Below are positions 52,519-61,527 of a stretch of 64,000 bases of DNA, piece after piece. The notes beneath the pieces were generated by a model. That model worked only from the letters and a program-made list of their open reading frames with translations, searched no databases and had not been told where the DNA came from. The translations under genes were made by a program, and so were the position numbers. The stretch comes from AP-15 sp963788085 (lineage in GTDB: Bacteria > Pseudomonadota > Alphaproteobacteria > ATCC43930 > CGMCC-115725), in NCBI GenBank assembly GCA_963788085.1, contig CAWBFS010000012.1:166065-230064 (forward strand), given 5' to 3'. Within the stretch, counting starts at the first letter, position 1, and each line of letters opens with the position of its first letter.

Positions 52519-55222
52519 GCGCCAATTCCGGCTCCCGCTTCGCAGGAAGCTCCGGCACGACCGGCATCCGGATCGTCAGCACTGCTCCGGAGCGGTCGCG
52601 CCGGTTGCGTGCGACGATCCAGCCACCCAACGCTTCCACAAAACCGCGACAGATCGCGAGCCCCAGACCGGTGCCGGCCCGGCGACGATCCTGCGCGTGG
52701 ACCCGGTAAAACTTGTCGAAGATGCGCTCGAAATCGGCTGGAGGGATCCCGGGCCCCTCATCGACGACCTCGATTTCGACGAGCTCCCCGTCGCGGCTCG
52801 CGCGAACCTCGATCCTGCTGCCGGCGGGCGAGTATTTTGCCGCGTTATCGAGAAGATTGAACATCACCTGCTCGAACAAAACCGCATCGAGGCGCAACAT
52901 CGGCAAAGCAGGCTCGAGATTGACCTCGACGCGATGCCCGACGAGGACATTTCCCGCCCGCTGCAATGCCGAGCCGACGATCTCGGCGACATCGATCAAT
53001 TCGAGCTTCAATTCGATCGCGCCGGATTCGAGCCGGGTCATGTCGAGGAGATTGGCGACGAACCGGTTCAAGCGCTCGGCCTCTTCCTGCAAGGTGGCGA
53101 GCAACTCTTCGCGTTCGGCCGCGCTGTATTTCTCCGGGAAGCTGCGCAGGCTCGATACCGTGCCGAGGATCGAGGCGAGCGGCGTTCGCAGATCGTGCGA
53201 GATCGAGGTCAGGAGCGCAGCGCGCAGCCGCTCGGTCTCGGCCAGCACGCGGGCCTCGTCGAGCCCCTTGGCTAGCGAAATCCGTTCGATCGCCACCGCA
53301 GCCTGGTCGCACAACGCATCGAGCAGCCGCCGCTCATCCGGCGTCAGCAACGGCCCAGCCGTATCACGGTCGATCCCGATCACGCCGACCGAGCCGCTAC
53401 CGGTGCGCAGCGGTAAGAACAACCGCTTGCCGCCGGGCAAAGTGTCGGCACCGCGCCCTGCCGCCCGATTGTGCTCCCAGGTCCAGCGCGCCGCTGCCAT
53501 GTCGGCATCGTCGAGCTGGTCCTCGGGCGGGTAGCCGGACGCAACTTCGAGGCCCTCCCTCTCCTTTAGCGGCATCAACAGAACCGAGCGAACGTTCAGC
53601 ATCGACGAGATCTGATAGGCGGTCGCCCACAGCAAGTCGTCCAACGCGCCGATGCCGGCGACCTTGCGGCTAAAGGCGTAGAGTTCGGCCGTAGTCTTTG
53701 CCCGTGATCGCGCCGTCACAATTTGGCTGCGCGTCCTGGCGGTTAGGTTACTAACGATGATCGCAACAATCAGGAAGAAAAATAAAGCTAGAACATTCTC
53801 GGGATCCCCGACTGTAAAAGTGTAAAGCGGTGGCATAAAGAAAAAATTATAGGCGAGCATGCTCAAAACAGCAGCGAACAGTGAGGGCCAGAGGCCCCAG
53901 GCAATCGCAGAGGCAAGAACTGCCGTCAAAAACACGAGCGAGATGCTCTGCACTGCAATGAACTGTTTGAGCAGGAGGCCGATGCCGAGGGCGACGGCAA
54001 CGGCGGCGGCGCTCCCGAGATAAGGCTCGACCTGGACCGGCTCGAGTTTCGGGCGGGTCTGGACAGATTTGGGTGGCACAGATTCACTGTCATCGGCCGA
54101 GATCACATGAACGCTGATCTGCCCCGTCTTGCGCACGAGCTCGTGCACGACGGAGCCGTGGATCATCTCGAACCATCGCGAGCGATCGGACTTTCCGATG
54201 ACGATATGGGTGATGTTGTTCCCTGTCGCGTAGGCGAGGACCTCCTCGGCAATATTGCGGCCCGGGATCGTAATCGTCGAAGCGCCGAGCCGTTCGGCGA
54301 GGCGCAGGAAGTCGGCGATGCGGTCGCGCTCGGCGTCATTGAGACGCTGCGTCCGGGCGGTCTCGACATAGATCGCAGTCCACGGGCCTCGCAGATGATC
54401 TGCCACCCGCCGCGCATAGCGGATCAGTCCCGCGGTGCTCGGAGCTTCGCTGACGCAGACGAGAACCCGCTCTCCCGCCGCCCAAGGGCCGGAAATCGCA
54501 TGCGCCCGCATATGCGACAGCAGCTGCTCGTCGACCCGCTGGGCGGTGCGGCGCAGCGCCAGCTCGCGCAATGCGGTGAGGTTGCCGGCCGAGAAATAGT
54601 GGCGTATCGCCCGTTCTGCCTGCTGCGGCACATAGACCTTACCCTCGCGCAGGCGCTTGATCAGGTCCTCGGGGGAGAGGTCGACGACCTCGATGTCGTC
54701 CGCCTGGTCGAGGATGCTGTCGGGCACCGTCTCGCGCACACGGATCCGGGTGATCTTGGCGACGACGTCGTTCAGGCTCTCGACGTGCTGGATATTGAGC
54801 GTCGCAAACACATCAATGCCGGCGGCAATTAGCTCCTCGACATCGAGATAGCGCTTGGGATGCCGGCTGCCGGGGGCGTTGGTGTGGGCGAGCTCGTCGA
54901 CCAGAACCAGCTGAGGGCGCCGCTTGAGGATCGCGTCGAGATCCATCTCGGCCAGCAAATGGCCCTTGTACTCGACCTGCTGCCTCGGGATCACCTCGAG
55001 GCGTTCGAGCAATGCTTCGGTCTCGCGTCTGCCGTGAGACTCGACGACGCCGACGACCACATCGGCGCCGTCTCGCCGCCTGGCCTGAGCCGACAGCAGC
55101 ATCTCGTAGGTCTTCCCGACGCCCGGTGCGGCGCCGAGAAAAATTTTCAGCCGCCCGCGACCCTCTTGTTTTGCCGCGGCGAGCAGTGCTTCGGGTGACG
55201 GTCTTCCCTCGCGCTCGACCAT
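52511..55222 (-). CDS. kdpD: KdpD sensor histidine kinase
   Basis: 903 residues from MVEREGRPSPEALLAAAKQE. The N-terminal KdpD domain has Walker A GAAPGVGKTYEML and LVLVDELAHTNAPGSRHPKR; a UspA-like domain follows (LVCVSEAPSTAGLIRYARRV). Four short transmembrane helices lie near residues 400-490. Then come a GAF domain, the phospho-His in SISHDLRTPLASILG, and an ATPase with NAAKYSP, DEGPGIPP and GTGLGLAI. All key residues are present. It is divergent from the kdpF operon, separated by about 280 bases. Confidence 0.95.
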   Translation of the reverse strand: MVEREGRPSPEALLAAAKQEGRGRLKIFLGAAPGVGKTYEMLLSAQARRRDGADVVVGVVESHGRRETEALLERLEVIPRQQVEYKGHLLAEMDLDAILKRRPQLVLVDELAHTNAPGSRHPKRYLDVEELIAAGIDVFATLNIQHVESLNDVVAKITRIRVRETVPDSILDQADDIEVVDLSPEDLIKRLREGKVYVPQQAERAIRHYFSAGNLTALRELALRRTAQRVDEQLLSHMRAHAISGPWAAGERVLVCVSEAPSTAGLIRYARRVADHLRGPWTAIYVETARTQRLNDAERDRIADFLRLAERLGASTITIPGRNIAEEVLAYATGNNITHIVIGKSDRSRWFEMIHGSVVHELVRKTGQISVHVISADDSESVPPKSVQTRPKLEPVQVEPYLGSAAAVAVALGIGLLLKQFIAVQSISLVFLTAVLASAIAWGLWPSLFAAVLSMLAYNFFFMPPLYTFTVGDPENVLALFFFLIVAIIVSNLTARTRSQIVTARSRAKTTAELYAFSRKVAGIGALDDLLWATAYQISSMLNVRSVLLMPLKEREGLEVASGYPPEDQLDDADMAAARWTWEHNRAAGRGADTLPGGKRLFLPLRTGSGSVGVIGIDRDTAGPLLTPDERRLLDALCDQAAVAIERISLAKGLDEARVLAETERLRAALLTSISHDLRTPLASILGTVSSLRSFPEKYSAAEREELLATLQEEAERLNRFVANLLDMTRLESGAIELKLELIDVAEIVGSALQRAGNVLVGHRVEVNLEPALPMLRLDAVLFEQVMFNLLDNAAKYSPAGSRIEVRASRDGELVEIEVVDEGPGIPPADFERIFDKFYRVHAQDRRRAGTGLGLAICRGFVEALGGWIVARNRRDRSGAVLTIRMPVVPELPAKREPELAHG

Positions 55223-55503
55223 AGGATTAATATAGCGCGTTCCGCACGGTTTGGCACATCTCAGGTGAGCCAAATGTGTCCCAAATGTCCGGCTACACTC
55301 TCCGACACGCGCCTTCTCTCATTACGGCCGTGCAAGTCAAGGCCCCGGAAAGCGCACCCTTTATTCCGGTAAGAATTCAATACGTATCCGGTGACGAAAT
55401 CGAGCGGATGGGCATTACCGGGAAGCGCAGCGACTTTCATTGACTTCGAGAGCCCGCAACGCCAGGATTTTTTTCGCACGAAACGCCGGGGAAGCGAAGC
55501 ACC

Positions 55504-55668
55504 ATGGGCCTCACATTTCTGATGCTGGCTCTGCTCTGGGGCTGCTATGCCCTCTGTGCGGCTCTGATACTCTTCGCCGAACACGTAATTCGCCCACGCA
55601 GCCCAGAACCTGCGAACGCCGACGATTTGCCGCAGTCAGACACCTTGCCTCAAATCGGCATGCAGTAA
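55504..55668 (+). CDS. 54-aa small membrane protein upstream of kdpF
   Basis: Begins MGLTFLMLALLWGCYALCAA. One transmembrane helix (residues 3-25, with two Cys) is followed by a polar tail (RPRSPEPANADDLPQSDTLP). GGGGAAGCG-type purine-rich sequence precedes the ATG. It ends 18 bases before kdpF and is transcribed in the same direction. I do not know a named family. Its size and position suggest an accessory peptide of the Kdp complex or its sensor. Confidence 0.6.
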   Translation: MGLTFLMLALLWGCYALCAALILFAEHVIRPRSPEPANADDLPQSDTLPQIGMQ

Positions 55669-55686
55669 ACCCGAGCGTCCCCTAAC

Positions 55687-55770
55687 ATGGCCGTAAATGT
55701 GCTTTTGGTGCTGCTGGTCCTGCTGGTGATCTACTTGCTATATGCCGTGATCAATCCCGAGCGCTTTTAA
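55687..55770 (+). CDS. kdpF: K+-transporting ATPase subunit KdpF
   Basis: 27-residue single-helix peptide MAVNVLLVLLVLLVIYLLYA-VINPERF. The pattern of a hydrophobic helix ending in YA(V/L)(I/L)xPERF is the KdpF signature. It stabilises the KdpABC complex. It directly precedes kdpA. Confidence 0.9.
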   Translation: MAVNVLLVLLVLLVIYLLYAVINPERF

Positions 55771-55803
55771 AAGCGCTTCAGTCACGCGGACGCGGGTAAT
55801 TTC

Positions 55804-57546
55804 ATGAGCGTTCCCTCCTGGTTGCAAATTGCCGTCACCTTGGTGATCGTCTTTCTGCTGAGCATTCCAACAGGCCGATACCTTTGCGGCGTCGTCACAG
55901 AGCGACAGATGCTGATCGACCCGGTCTTTGATCGCATCGACAATGCTATCTATCTGCTGATTGGCCGGCGGGCCACCGGCATCCCGATGAATTGGCGGTC
56001 CTACACCTTCCACATGCTCGCCACCAATCTGGTGATGGCGATTATCATTTACCTGATCCTCGTTTTGCAGGATCGGCTACCGCTCAATCCACTGAATTTC
56101 CCCGCAATGGAGCCGATGCTCGCATTCAACACCGCGATCAGCTTCATCACGAATACCGATTGGCAAGGGTACGGCGGCGAGACCACATTGTCCAATTTCA
56201 GTCAGATGGCGGCGATCACCTTCCCGATGTTCACCTCCGCGGCGACCGGGTTCGTTGTCGCGATGGCCTTCATTCGGTCCTTCATCGTGAAGGACGGCGG
56301 CGTTAATCTTGGCAATTTCTATCGTGATCTTGTCCGCTTCACGACGCGCGTGCTGGTGCCGATCAGCTTCGTGCTGTCGTTGTTCATGATTTGGCAGGGG
56401 TCGCCGCAAACCCTCGATGCCCAGGTAATCGCTCACCCATCCCAGGGCGGCGAGCAGGCGATCTCGATGGGCCCCGTCGCCGCGCTCGAAACCATCAAAC
56501 ACGTCGGCACAAATGGCGGCGGCTTTTTCAATGCCAACGCCGCCCACCCCTACGAGAATCCGACGCCGCTGACCAGCTTGCTGCTGGCCGTTTCGATGGC
56601 TTTGCTGCCGAGCGCGCTTGTCATTTGCTTCGGAGAGATGATCGGCAATCGCCGACAGGCCTGGGTGCTCTACGGCGTCATGGCCGCGATGGTGGTGATG
56701 TTCGCTCCGACAGCGGCGCTGTTTGAGCAGAGCGGCACGCCGTTCCTGGCGCAGGATGGGATCGAGCTACAAGCTAGCGCCGGTCAGCCGGGCGGCAACA
56801 TGGAAGGCAAGGAAACCCGCTTCGGTATCGCCGGCAGCAGCCTGTTCGCTGTCGTCACCACGTCCTTCACCACCGGCAGCGTCAATGCGATGCATGACAG
56901 CTTCACGCCAATCGGTGCATTGCCCGCCTTCATGGGCATGATGCTGCAATGCGCCTTTGGCGGGAAGGGAGTTGGTTTCCTCGCAGCACTCGTCTATGGG
57001 CTGATCGCGGTGTTCATCGCCGGGCTGATGGTGGGCCGCACGCCGGAGTTCTTGGGCAAGAAGATCGAGCGGCCGGAAATCATTCTGGTGTCACTGGCGC
57101 TCCTGATTTACCCGCTGGTCATCCTGCCGCCCTCGTCCTGGTCGATGATTGCCTCCTATGGGCTTTCATCGCTCGGCAATGCCGGTCCACACGGCTATTC
57201 GGAGGTTCTCTACGACTTCACGACGGCGGCAGCGAACAACGGGTCGGCTTTCGCCGGGCTCAACGGCAACACCCCCTGGTACAATTTGGCGATCGGCTTC
57301 GTGATACTGCTCGGGCGGTATCCGCCGATCATCTTTATGATGGCCGTGGCCGGCTCAATTGCCGCAAAGCAGACGGTCCCGACCACTGTTGGCACATTGC
57401 GCACCGACACGATGAAGTTTGGCATTTTTTGGCTCGGCGTCATTCTCCTCGTCGGAGCCCTGACCTTCTTCCCGGCGCTGGTTCTGGGCCCGGTCGCCGA
57501 ATTCGGAGCGATGAAGCATCATCTGACTTTCTCGCCAGGACCATGA
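55804..57546 (+). CDS. kdpA: K+-transporting ATPase channel-like subunit KdpA (system 1)
   Basis: 580-residue membrane subunit that selects K+. The four pore-loop regions are visible: SFITNTDWQGYGGETTLS, KHVGTNGGGFFNANAAHPYE, TSFTTGSVNAMHDSFTPIG and AAANNGSAFAGL. About ten helices. Its end overlaps the kdpB start by four bases (ATGA at 57543). Confidence 0.95.
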   Translation: MSVPSWLQIAVTLVIVFLLSIPTGRYLCGVVTERQMLIDPVFDRIDNAIYLLIGRRATGIPMNWRSYTFHMLATNLVMAIIIYLILVLQDRLPLNPLNFPAMEPMLAFNTAISFITNTDWQGYGGETTLSNFSQMAAITFPMFTSAATGFVVAMAFIRSFIVKDGGVNLGNFYRDLVRFTTRVLVPISFVLSLFMIWQGSPQTLDAQVIAHPSQGGEQAISMGPVAALETIKHVGTNGGGFFNANAAHPYENPTPLTSLLLAVSMALLPSALVICFGEMIGNRRQAWVLYGVMAAMVVMFAPTAALFEQSGTPFLAQDGIELQASAGQPGGNMEGKETRFGIAGSSLFAVVTTSFTTGSVNAMHDSFTPIGALPAFMGMMLQCAFGGKGVGFLAALVYGLIAVFIAGLMVGRTPEFLGKKIERPEIILVSLALLIYPLVILPPSSWSMIASYGLSSLGNAGPHGYSEVLYDFTTAAANNGSAFAGLNGNTPWYNLAIGFVILLGRYPPIIFMMAVAGSIAAKQTVPTTVGTLRTDTMKFGIFWLGVILLVGALTFFPALVLGPVAEFGAMKHHLTFSPGP

Positions 57547-59621
57547 TCGCGGGATTGGAAGAATTGCGCGTGCTAGGGGCCAAGCGAGCCCCGATGCACG
57601 GAATTTACAAGAGCGACCTCCTGCAGCGGGCATTATGGGATTCGCTGCTGAAGTTCGACCCGCGCGTCCAAATCCGCAATCCGGTGATGTTCGTCGTGTG
57701 GCTGGGGGCTTGGGTAACCGTCTTCCTTACTGCGGATCCGGTATTGTTTGGACCCTCCAGTGCCTCGCGGGCCTACAACGCAGCGGTCACCGCCATCCTG
57801 GTCCTGACGGTGTGGTTTGCCAACCTGGCAGAAGCGTTGGCGGAAGGCCGCGGCAAGGCGCATGCCGATGCGCTGCGCCAGACCAGAAGGGAGCTCATCG
57901 CCCGCCGCGTAACGGAATCGGGAGAGATCGAGACTGTTCGCCCAGCCGATCTCCGCAAAGGCGACCTTGTCAGAGTTGACCGGAACGAAACCATTCCGAC
58001 CGACGGCGAGGTCGTCGAGGGCGTAGCCTTTGTCAATGAGTTCGCGATCACCGGCGAGTTGGCACCGGTGCTCAAGGAGCCGGGGACCGACGTGTTCTCG
58101 ACGGTAACGGCAGGCACCCTGGTGATCTCGGACAGGTTGTTGATCCGTGCTACGGCAGACCCGGGCGAGAGCTTTCTCGACCGGATGATCCACCTCGTCG
58201 AGGGCGCGCATCGCCAGAAGACCCCAAATGAAATCGCGTTGACTGTCCTGCTCGCCGTCCTGACCTTGATCTTTGTCATTGTCGTCGCGGCGATGGCGCC
58301 GGTCGCCGTCTATCTGGAGGCCCGGATCCAGGTTGCCGACCTGATCGCGCTTCTCGTCTGCCTGATACCAACCACGATCGGCGCGCTGCTGTCGGCGATC
58401 GGTATTGCTGCGATCGATCGCACCGTCCGCTTCAATCTTCTGGCTATGTCGGGAAGAGCGGTCGAGGCGGCCGGCGACGTCCACACGCTCATTCTCGACA
58501 AGACCGGCACGATCACGGTCGGCGACCGGCGGGCGACCCGGTTTGTCCCCTTGGGCGATTGTACAAGGAGGGATGTTGCAGGGGCTGCCTATCTCGCCTC
58601 GTTCTTCGACACGACCCCAGAAGGCCGCTCGATCGTCGCGTTTGCCGAGGAGCAAGGTGGCAAACCCGAGGGTAGTTTGGAGGGGGCACGGGGTCTCGAT
58701 TTTTCTGCTGAGACGGGCATGTCCGGCACCGACATGCCTGACGGCCGGATCATCCGCAAAGGCGCAGTAAGCGCCGTCATCCGGCACGTGGCCGAACATT
58801 TCGGGACGCCCGAGCCCGACAGTGTTCGGCCGGCTGCGGACGAGGTCGCGAGAATGGGGGCGACACCTCTCGCCGTGTCCGTAGACGGTGAGATCCTCGG
58901 CGTGATCGCGCTGTCGGACGTGATCAAGCCGGGCATTCGCGAGCGGGTAGCGCGATTGCGGGCGATGGGTATCCGCACGGTCATGGTGACCGGGGACAAT
59001 CCCATCACCGCACACGCGATCACCGCGGAGGCGGGTCTCGACGACTTTGTGGCCGAGGCGAAACCCGAGGACAAGCTCCGGCTCATCAGGCGCGAGCAGG
59101 CCGCGGGGCGCCTCGTCGCAATGACCGGGGACGGCACCAATGATGCTCCGGCACTCGCCCAGGCCGATGTCGGGGTCGCGATGCATTCGGGAACCAACGC
59201 GGCCAAGGAAGCCGCCAATCTAATCGACCTCGATTCGGACCCGACCAAGCTCATCGACCTCGTCGCTATTGGCAAGCAGATGCTGATCACCCGCGGGGCG
59301 CTCACGACTTTTTCTGTCGCCAACGACATGTCCAAATACTTTGCGATGATCCCGGCAATGTTCTTTCTCGCATTGCCCGGTCTCTCCGATCTCAATTTGA
59401 TGCGCCTGGCAACGCCGCAGAGTGCGATCCTTTCCGCATTGATCTTCAATGCGGTGATCATCCTGCTGCTGATTCCGCTTGCGTTACGCGGCGTGCGGTT
59501 TCGCCCGATCAGCGCCGAGGAAACCTTTTACCGCAACCTCTTGGTCTACGGCTTAGGCGGTCTTGCGGCGCCGTTCATCGGCATCAAGCTGATCGATCTC
59601 GGCCTCTCGGCGGTATTCTGA
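57543..59621 (+). CDS. kdpB: K+-transporting P-type ATPase KdpB (system 1), with TGEL in place of TGES
   Basis: 692-residue energising subunit. The phosphorylated Asp is D319 in LILDKTGTITVG; TGDNPITA and MTGDGTNDAPALAQADVGVA complete the P-domain. In the actuator loop the sequence is AITGELAPVLKEPG. The catalytic Glu (E172) remains, but the following residue, Ser162 of E. coli KdpB, whose phosphorylation switches the pump off at high K+, is Leu173 (codon TTG, 58059-58061). KdpB of system 2 in this window keeps Ser. Confidence 0.95.
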   Translation: MIAGLEELRVLGAKRAPMHGIYKSDLLQRALWDSLLKFDPRVQIRNPVMFVVWLGAWVTVFLTADPVLFGPSSASRAYNAAVTAILVLTVWFANLAEALAEGRGKAHADALRQTRRELIARRVTESGEIETVRPADLRKGDLVRVDRNETIPTDGEVVEGVAFVNEFAITGELAPVLKEPGTDVFSTVTAGTLVISDRLLIRATADPGESFLDRMIHLVEGAHRQKTPNEIALTVLLAVLTLIFVIVVAAMAPVAVYLEARIQVADLIALLVCLIPTTIGALLSAIGIAAIDRTVRFNLLAMSGRAVEAAGDVHTLILDKTGTITVGDRRATRFVPLGDCTRRDVAGAAYLASFFDTTPEGRSIVAFAEEQGGKPEGSLEGARGLDFSAETGMSGTDMPDGRIIRKGAVSAVIRHVAEHFGTPEPDSVRPAADEVARMGATPLAVSVDGEILGVIALSDVIKPGIRERVARLRAMGIRTVMVTGDNPITAHAITAEAGLDDFVAEAKPEDKLRLIRREQAAGRLVAMTGDGTNDAPALAQADVGVAMHSGTNAAKEAANLIDLDSDPTKLIDLVAIGKQMLITRGALTTFSVANDMSKYFAMIPAMFFLALPGLSDLNLMRLATPQSAILSALIFNAVIILLLIPLALRGVRFRPISAEETFYRNLLVYGLGGLAAPFIGIKLIDLGLSAVF

Positions 59622-59632
59622 GGAGAGCCGGT

Positions 59633-60265
59633 ATGTTCGAGGTCCTGGTTCCGGCCCTGCGCGCCTCCTTGCTTCTGTGGGCTTTGTTGGGCCTCGTTTA
59701 CCCGCTCGCAGTGACCGGGCTCGCTCAGATGCTGTTCCCGGACGAGGCCAACGGCAGTCTAATTCGGAGCTCGGACGGCACGGTTATCGGTTCGCGCCTG
59801 ATCGGGCAGCAATGGACCGGTCCGGAATGGTTTCATGGCCGGCCATCGGCAACGACGGCGAGCGACCCGACGGATCCAACCAAGGCAATCGCGGCCCCCT
59901 ACAATGCTGCGAGCTCGGGCGGGTCGAATCTGGGTCCGACCAGCGCTGTTCTGATTGAGCGCTTGGCAGCAGACCGCAGGGCTCTAGATGAAACCGAATT
60001 TGAACTGGCCGGCAAGCCGATCCCCGCCGACATGCTGACGACATCCGGCTCCGGACTCGACCCGGACATCAGCCCGGCTTATGCCGCACTGCAAGTTCGG
60101 CATGTAGCGGCGGCGCGCGGCGTCCCGGAGGATCGCATCGCTGCGGTGCTGGCCCGGCATATCGCCGGGCGCACTTTTGGCATTTTCGGCGAGCCTCGGG
60201 TGAACGTACTGCAACTCAACCTAGACCTTCAGCACGCGTACCCCGCTACGGGACCGGGTCATTAA
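59633..60265 (+). CDS. kdpC: K+-transporting ATPase subunit KdpC (system 1)
   Basis: 210 residues with one N-terminal helix and a periplasmic domain. YPLAVTGLAQMLFPDEANGS, SRLIGQQWTGPEWFHGRPSA and SGGSNLGPTS are diagnostic; TTSGSGLDPDISPAYA is the conserved core. It ends system 1, 18 bases from the convergent small gene. Confidence 0.94.
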   Translation: MFEVLVPALRASLLLWALLGLVYPLAVTGLAQMLFPDEANGSLIRSSDGTVIGSRLIGQQWTGPEWFHGRPSATTASDPTDPTKAIAAPYNAASSGGSNLGPTSAVLIERLAADRRALDETEFELAGKPIPADMLTTSGSGLDPDISPAYAALQVRHVAAARGVPEDRIAAVLARHIAGRTFGIFGEPRVNVLQLNLDLQHAYPATGPGH

Positions 60266-60283
60266 ACCCCGCAATACCGGTTC

Positions 60284-60529
60284 TCAGCGCGATCTTGTAT
60301 CGACGACCATGTCGGCGAGAGCCGTTCTCAAATTGTGCTGGCTTGCATAGCGGCGCAGCATCTTCAGCACTGTCGATTTTGGGACGGGTGTTCCCGTTCG
60401 AAGCTTCGTCAGCACCTTCGGATGGGCTTTCAATGTCCGCCCCGCTTCGGTATCACTCGCATAATGCTGAGAAACCATGTCACCCCATTGCGGGCAAACG
60501 AACCAGGCGCGGTCCTTTTTCTTGCTCAT
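60284..60529 (-). CDS. small putative DNA-binding protein, second gene of a two-gene unit
   Basis: 81 residues: MSKKKDRAWFVCPQWGDMVS, then SDTEAGRTLKAHPKVLTKLR and TPVPKSTVLKMLRRYASQHN. The middle and end look like a helix-turn-helix region. Its ATG overlaps the stop of the upstream gene (60526-60529). I do not recognise a specific family. Confidence 0.55.
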   Translation of the reverse strand: MSKKKDRAWFVCPQWGDMVSQHYASDTEAGRTLKAHPKVLTKLRTGTPVPKSTVLKMLRRYASQHNLRTALADMVVDTRSR

Positions 60530-60732
60530 GGACGCGGACCGTCCGGGATGTCATCCAGAATGCGCGCAGAGATTCCCCAATCGCGCAGACATTCGAGCGC
60601 GATCTCAGCCTCCTCGCGTGGTATGCGGCGAACGCGGGCCCCGCTGGTCACACTGCGGTGAACCTTGAGGCCCAGCGCCTCGGCGGCCGCTTGGGCATTG
60701 CTAGGAATAGCAAGGTCGACGAGATCGGCCAT
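60526..60732 (-). CDS. small hypothetical protein, first gene of a two-gene unit
   Basis: 68 residues: MADLVDLAIPSNAQAAAEAL, then RVRRIPREEAEIALECLRDW and ISARILDDIPDGPRP. The alternating helix/strand pattern resembles a small ferredoxin-like or antitoxin fold. It overlaps the next gene by four bases, lies between the two Kdp operons and runs in the direction of system 2. A toxin-antitoxin pair is possible but not shown. Confidence 0.5.
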   Translation of the reverse strand: MADLVDLAIPSNAQAAAEALGLKVHRSVTSGARVRRIPREEAEIALECLRDWGISARILDDIPDGPRP

Positions 60733-60768
60733 GCGGATCTCCCCGTCTCAGATTCGGTCAAAGAATTT

Positions 60769-60791
60769 CGGGCGCAACTTTGTCGCGCCCG
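60769..60791. other. inverted repeat between kdpC of system 2 and the two-gene unit
   Basis: Perfect stem CGGGCGC/GCGCCCG with a nine-base spacer. There is no strong T run on either side, so it is either a weak terminator for kdpC (system 2) or an operator of the small genes. Confidence 0.45.
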
Positions 60792-60915
60792 AGAACAATA
60801 TATCGGGAATCTCGCACAAAGAATTTATGTGAAATCGGAACGTGAGTTTCTCAAACACACCGCCGGGACGAAGCGTCTTTCGCTTCATTTCCGCGGAATG
60901 CGAGGACCCAACTTC

Positions 60916-61515
60916 TTAGTGCAGTTGGTCGAGCGCGAGATTGAGCTTGAGGACATTTACCCGCCTCTCGCCGAGGATGCCGAGAAACCGGTCTTGGGTC
61001 GTGTCGGCAACCAAGGCCTGGACCTTGTCCACGGGTAGATTGCGCGCCTTCGCGACGCGCGGCACCTGGAACTCGGCGGTGGCCGGAGTGATGTCGGGAT
61101 CGAGGCCGCTTCCCGAGGTGGTCACGAGATCAACCGGGATCGGCGCCGACGGATTTTCCGTCTTGAGCTTTTCGGCATCGTCCTTGACGCGGTCGATCAG
61201 CGGCTGGGCAGTCGGACCCAGGTTCGACCCGCCGGAATTAGCCGCGTTGTAGGGCGCGGGCACTGTTTTTGTTGCGTCGTTGGGGTCTGTGTCGGTGGTC
61301 GCCGACGGACGGCCGTGGAAATACTCGTCGTTAGTGAAATTCTGGCCGATCAGCTCCGAGCCGATCACCTTGCCATCCTTCTCGATGAGGCTGCCGTTTG
61401 CCTGATGAGGAAAGACGAGCTGTGCAATGCCGGTCATGCCGAGGGGGTAGATGAGGCCGGTGATGACCGTCATGGCGATGATCATCACGATGGCGGGACG
61501 GATTTGTCGCAACAT
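60916..61515 (-). CDS. kdpC: K+-transporting ATPase subunit KdpC (system 2)
   Basis: 199 residues: YPLGMTGIAQLVFPHQANGS, FTNDEYFHGRPSATTDTDPN, SGGSNLGPTAQPLIDRVKDD and TTSGSGLDPDITPATAEF. It is clearly KdpC but diverged from the system 1 copy, so the two operons are not a recent tandem duplication. It lies 12 bases after kdpB of system 2. Confidence 0.94.
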   Translation of the reverse strand: MLRQIRPAIVMIIAMTVITGLIYPLGMTGIAQLVFPHQANGSLIEKDGKVIGSELIGQNFTNDEYFHGRPSATTDTDPNDATKTVPAPYNAANSGGSNLGPTAQPLIDRVKDDAEKLKTENPSAPIPVDLVTTSGSGLDPDITPATAEFQVPRVAKARNLPVDKVQALVADTTQDRFLGILGERRVNVLKLNLALDQLH

Positions 61516-61527
61516 GGAAGCGAGTCC

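Noticed and set aside
57633..59186. 517-residue minus-strand ORF opposite kdpB
   Set aside because: Antisense shadow of kdpB; no family features.
60284..60732. Confident toxin-antitoxin call
   Set aside because: Size and overlap fit, but neither protein shows a diagnostic toxin or antitoxin motif, so it is kept as an unknown unit.
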